From contig JBOIDF010000009.1 in NCBI GenBank assembly GCA_050740455.1, positions 6,578 through 70,577 on the forward strand: a stretch of DNA of 64,000 bases, in the 5' to 3' direction. A program made the position numbers and the translations under genes. Positions 61,184-64,000 of the stretch are shown one piece after another; position 1 is the first letter of the stretch, and each line of letters starts with the position of its first letter. Under the pieces are notes generated by a model, which saw only the letters and a list, made by a program, of their open reading frames with translations, made no database searches and was not told where the DNA came from. Source of the DNA: USCg-Taylor sp050740455 (GTDB lineage Bacteria > Pseudomonadota > Gammaproteobacteria > JACCXJ01).

Positions 61184-61187
61184 GGCT

Positions 61188-61202
61188 GTTCTCAATTGGT
61201 TC
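61188..61202 (+). promoter_or_regulatory. Direct-repeat LexA box GTTC-N7-GTTC
   Basis: GTTC-TCAATTG-GTTC matches the LexA box known in Alphaproteobacteria rather than the CTGT-N8-ACAG box of Gammaproteobacteria. It lies in the 69-base gap between the divergent lexA and mrfA starts. One operator can therefore control lexA and the whole mrfA-mrfB-dinB operon. TTCTCA and TGAGAA arms (61190-61216) also flank it. Confidence 0.6.
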
Positions 61203-61252
61203 TTATTTGTGAGAATATAAGAGCCTTCGATCATGTGCAAGAGCAAGCAGGA

Positions 61253-61861
61253 ATGGTGAGGCTCACGCGGCGGCAACAGGAGATCTATGACTACCTCCAG
61301 GAACAGGCGGACGACTTTCCCCATCCGCCGACCTTGGATGAGTTGTGTCGCGCACTGAAGCTCAGTTCCCGTGGGTCCTTGCATCGCCATATTCAGACCT
61401 TGGTGGATGCGGGACTCGTCGAACCAATGGATCACAAGCAGCGCGGTGTCCGGTTAGTTAGCCAGCACAGTGAGACAGGAGCGGAGCCATTGCCGCTGCT
61501 TGGAACGATAGCGGCCGGGCGTCCGATTGAAGCGGTCTCTGATGAGGAGACGGTGGACGTGCCTATCACTTTACGCACGCGCCGGCCGTGCTACGTACTG
61601 CGGGTCAAAGGGGATTCGATGGTGGAGGAAGGGATCTTCGATGGGGATCAGATCATCGTCGAACATCGCGAGGAGGCTCGCAACGGCGAAATTGTCGTCG
61701 CGCTCATCGACGGCCATGAGACAACCCTCAAGCGGATCGAACAACATCGGGGCCGCATCATCTTGCATCCTGCCAACGCTACCTATGCGCCGATGGAATT
61801 TGCACCTGACCGCGTTAGTATCCAAGGTGTCGTTATCGGATTGATTCGCTCCTACCGTTGA
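61253..61861 (+). CDS. lexA: LexA-type SOS repressor
   Basis: A 202-residue LexA. The DNA-binding winged helix is residues 1-70 (LTRRQQEIYDYLQEQADDFP, then GSLHRHIQTLVDAGLVEP). The autocleavage site Ala-Gly is in GTIAAGRPIEA. The catalytic Ser is in VKGDSMVEEGIFDGD and the Lys in HETTLKRIE. The DNA-binding domain differs from the E. coli type, as in LexA2 proteins of Pseudomonas. It diverges from the repair operon over a shared operator. The ATG at 61253 is chosen; an upstream TTG would add 19 residues over the operator. Confidence 0.93.
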   Translation: MVRLTRRQQEIYDYLQEQADDFPHPPTLDELCRALKLSSRGSLHRHIQTLVDAGLVEPMDHKQRGVRLVSQHSETGAEPLPLLGTIAAGRPIEAVSDEETVDVPITLRTRRPCYVLRVKGDSMVEEGIFDGDQIIVEHREEARNGEIVVALIDGHETTLKRIEQHRGRIILHPANATYAPMEFAPDRVSIQGVVIGLIRSYR

Positions 61862-61919
61862 ATAATCAAGTGACGCTTGCTGCACGAATGCGTGAATTAC
61901 TAAGAGAGGGCAGCAAGTC

Positions 61920-62109
61920 CTAACGCAGGTCGACAGCAGCTACGTATGCCGCATGGTCAACCTGACCACCCTGGCTCCGAAGATCACGAAACCGTGCCGC
62001 CCGACGTGACGCTGTTCGACTGGCGGTCGACCCGCCCGCATTGTGGGAGGAACAGCGGAACAGAATTAAGGGCATGATGCCTCGATCACGAATTGAATCT
62101 TGCCGCTGA
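61920..62109 (+). pseudogene. Serine-recombinase-like C-terminal remnant
   Basis: Frames read ITQVDSSYVCRMVNLTTLAP, then LPPDVTLFD, then AVDPPALWEEQRNRI across at least two shifts. The pattern of Ser/Tyr-VCRM-LTTLAP with the final WEEQR resembles the tail of large serine recombinases or their accessory proteins. No catalytic domain is present. Confidence 0.5.
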
Positions 62110-62134
62110 CAGATCTGGCGGCTTTCGTTAAGGG

Positions 62135-62204
62135 TTGTTAGATGCCTGCCCGTAGAGCGAGCGCATGATGCCTGTGCAGAACTCACCGGGCAGGCGTCTA
62201 ACAA
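62135..62204. repeat. 18-bp inverted repeat with attC-like half sites
   Basis: TTGTTAGATGCCTGCCCG and CGGGCAGGCGTCTAACAA match at 17 of 18 positions, loop 34 bases. The outer parts read GTTAGAT (GTTRRRY) and GTCTAAC (RYYYAAC), like integron attC core sites, but in the order opposite to a true attC. The next 280 bases up to the IS91 gene contain no recognisable gene. Confidence 0.5.
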
Positions 62205-62483
62205 GCCCCGAGGTAGGAAACCGCGGGCTAGTATCCGTGAACTCGGACTATGGGGATTGTTCGGGCGATTCGTGTTGTTTGAGCGTGAGAATGGATGGGC
62301 GGTACGTGCGACGTACAGCGATGAGGCGCTCGTTTCCCGCTACACGTTGGTTTTTTTGCAAGGCTGTGTACGAGAAAGTGTGGAAAATCGCTGTGTTTCC
62401 ACCCGTAAGCAATAGCCTCCCGTTGCCCCGACTGCGGCGGTATCTCACGGTGGCCAGTATGTCTATTGGTGTTTGTGAAATGA

Positions 62484-63665
62484 TCATGACGGTGGTGCCC
62501 GTGGAGTGTTTGCTCGATCGAGGGTCTCAATGACGATCATCGGCGCACCGCACACTGGACACGGGTAAGTGTTGCGAGGTGTGTCGTTGGCATCCAGAGC
62601 CTCTGACGCCGCTTCGGCATGATCAGCCTCGTCCAGGAGGAGGATACGGATCTGTTGCACAGTTTGGGCGCGTAGGTGGTTGGCGAAGAGACCGAAGTGC
62701 CGGATGCGGTGGAAGCCAGTGGGTAGGACATGGATGAGAAAGCGCCGGATGAACTCATCGTTCGTCAATCGCATGGTCTTGTAGCGCTGAGCCGACTTTG
62801 CCCGATAGTCCTTCCACGTGAACGTGACGCCTTGGTCATCGTGGGCGATGAGCCGGCTGTTCGAGATCGCGACCCGGTGGGTGTAGCGGGAGAGGTAGGC
62901 GAGGACCGCCTCGGGGCCTGAGAAGGGTCGCTTGGCATACACGACCCAGTCGATCTGGCGCAGTGGACTCAAGAAGTCGGCAAAGGCACCCGCGTCGGTG
63001 AGGTGTTGGTGTTGAGCAAAGAACCCAAGACGCCCCGCACGGTGCGCCGCACGCAGTTGCTCGAGGAAGAGACGGCGGAACAGCCGCGAGAGCACCCGTA
63101 CGGGTAAGAAGAAGCCCTGCTTGCACGGGGTCCACTGCTCGCCATCGGGAGAGAGGCCGCCACCGGGGACGATGCAGTGGAGGTGCGGATGGTGCGTCAT
63201 CGCCGAACCCCAGGTGTGCAGCACGGCGGTGAAGCCGATGCGGGCACCGAGGTGCTTGGGATCGGCGGCGAGGGTGCGCAAGGTCTCGGCGGTGGCCTGG
63301 AACAAGAGATCGTAGATGACATTTTTGTTCTGATAGGCGATGTCGCTGATCGGCGCGGGCAAGGTGAACACCACGTGGTAGTACTCGACCGGCAGGAGCT
63401 CCGCCTGCCGCTCGGCGAGCCACTGCTTGGCGGCTGAACCCTGGCACTTCGGGCAGTGCCGGTTGCGACAGGAGTTGTAGGCGATCTGCACCGTGGCGCA
63501 GTCGTCACAGCGCAAGACGTGTCCACCGAGTTCAGCGCTGCGGCAGTGTTCAACCGCCGCCATCACCTTCAGTTGGCCGAGGTTGATATGCCCGGCATTC
63601 TTACGACGCCACGCGGGGCCATGGTCGCGGAAAATATCCGCAACCTCCAAGGGAGGCCGTGCCAT
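62484..63665 (-). CDS. IS91-family (HUH) transposase
   Basis: A 393-residue rolling-circle transposase. The N-terminal zinc-binding domain has LRCDDCATVQIAYNSCRNRH, then CPKC. The HUH motif is MTHHPHLHCIVPGGGL, and the catalytic tyrosine region is AYLSRYTHRVAISN. The protein nicks one strand and replicates itself to a new target. The C-terminal 30 residues carry a CPVCGAPM zinc knuckle. A piece of the companion tyrosine recombinase lies directly upstream at 63676. Confidence 0.94.
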   Translation of the reverse strand: MARPPLEVADIFRDHGPAWRRKNAGHINLGQLKVMAAVEHCRSAELGGHVLRCDDCATVQIAYNSCRNRHCPKCQGSAAKQWLAERQAELLPVEYYHVVFTLPAPISDIAYQNKNVIYDLLFQATAETLRTLAADPKHLGARIGFTAVLHTWGSAMTHHPHLHCIVPGGGLSPDGEQWTPCKQGFFLPVRVLSRLFRRLFLEQLRAAHRAGRLGFFAQHQHLTDAGAFADFLSPLRQIDWVVYAKRPFSGPEAVLAYLSRYTHRVAISNSRLIAHDDQGVTFTWKDYRAKSAQRYKTMRLTNDEFIRRFLIHVLPTGFHRIRHFGLFANHLRAQTVQQIRILLLDEADHAEAASEALDANDTPRNTYPCPVCGAPMIVIETLDRANTPRAPPS

Positions 63666-63675
63666 GGCAACGACT

Positions 63676-63872
63676 TAGCGAGGCGTCTGGACATCGAGAT
63701 ACTCCAGGGGGCCCTTCACCGCGCGCAGGAGGTTCGCCGCGACTTGGCTGTAACGTGCGGTGTTCTCGATCTTCTTGTGTCCGAGCAATACTTGGATGAT
63801 GCGGATGTCCTCGTGGTGCTCCAGGAGGTGAGTAGCAAATGCATGGCGCCTATGTCGTTGGTGACATAGCAG
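63676..63872 (-). pseudogene. C-terminal fragment of the IS91-associated tyrosine recombinase
   Basis: The frame reads HAFATHLLEHHEDIRIIQVL, LGHKKIENTARYSQVAANLL, RAVKGPLEYL, then a stop 10 bases before the transposase start. It holds the last catalytic His (GHKK) and the nucleophile Tyr (ARYSQ). The upstream Arg and Lys are missing, and a stop precedes the fragment, so it is truncated. IS91-type elements often carry this integrase just before the transposase. Confidence 0.8.
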
Positions 63873-63961
63873 ACACTATCTACCCTTCCTGACTATGTCT
63901 TGTAACTTTGCGACAGTCCAGTTTTCCCGGCAAATGCGTGAGGTCGGATAGAGATAGTCTT

Positions 63962-64000
63962 GACTCCTTCCAACCAGCCCCCGGAGTCGGGGAAGGAGTC
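63962..64000. repeat. Inverted repeat at the window end
   Basis: GACTCCTTCC (63962-63971) and GGAAGGAGTC (63991-64000) are perfect complements with a 19-base GC-rich loop. It may be a terminal hairpin of the IS91-type element, or a repeat continuing outside the window. The 90 bases before it contain no gene. Confidence 0.5.

Noticed and set aside
61184..61435. N-terminal extension of the MrfA-like helicase from a GTG at 61435
   Set aside because: The extension is antisense to lexA, covers the operator region and contains no conserved residues. The ATG at 61183 gives a normal start.
62135..62204. Integron attC site
   Set aside because: The half sites are in the wrong order, and no cassette gene or integron integrase is present. 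Kept only as an odd repeat.

Overview
The window reads as a GC-rich gammaproteobacterial chromosome with much horizontally acquired and decayed DNA. The host signature is the rpsU-dnaG-rpoD macromolecular synthesis operon beside a divergent tsaD, with plsY, folB and folK next to it. A formate dehydrogenase, a glycogen phosphorylase/amylomaltase pair and a lipopolysaccharide heptose pathway fit a Gram-negative, possibly C1-using, bacterium. I cannot name the genus.

Layout. 1-3.9 kb: an envelope-lipid or glycan cluster (patatin-like lipase, flippase-like membrane protein, methyltransferase, NodB-type deacetylase, divergent GT2). 4-5.9 kb: a three-gene bufferin-type RiPP operon (bufA-bufB-bufC). 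6.5-9.6 kb: a cation exchanger and a CstA-family carrier, then remnants of asparagine synthase and a fatty-acid desaturase. 10.2-17 kb: NAD-dependent formate dehydrogenase with a truncated LysR gene, then convergent glgP and malQ. 17.4-22 kb: a small zinc-ribbon protein, an esterase-like hydrolase coupled to a PQQ-type sugar dehydrogenase, and a tetR-EthD module, with decayed extra copies of that module on both sides.

22-44 kb is a surface-polysaccharide island built from intact genes separated by dead insertion sequences (IS3, ISAzo13, IS1182, mutator/IS256, IS200, IS21-like ends, IS5). Intact genes: two sulfotransferases, a GT-B glycosyltransferase, gmhA, hldE, a GT9 heptosyltransferase, a TylF-like and a CmoB-like methyltransferase, an alkaline-phosphatase-superfamily protein, a GT4, a Wzy/WaaL-like membrane protein and a sugar epimerase. 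A secreted glycosidase with a golvesin-like domain sits behind a c-di-GMP-I riboswitch. Several segments are duplicated and partly deleted, including the wzy 3' end, a glycosyltransferase 5' end, an lhgO fragment and a 200-bp inverted repeat.

44-52.9 kb is conserved core: MidA-like methyltransferase, a lipoprotein, folK, folB, plsY, tsaD, rpsU, dnaG, rpoD and a CAT-anticodon tRNA. A 144-bp MITE-like palindrome lies between the lipoprotein and folK.

52.9-64 kb is an accessory block starting with a tyrosine integrase beside the tRNA. It holds an acetoacetate-decarboxylase-family protein, a broken GNAT gene and a compact SOS repair cassette: a second-type lexA diverges from a three-gene operon of MrfA-like helicase, MrfB-like exonuclease and dinB. 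The 69-bp gap between them carries a GTTC-N7-GTTC direct repeat, the LexA box form known from Alphaproteobacteria. The window ends in recombinase debris and an IS91-type transposase.
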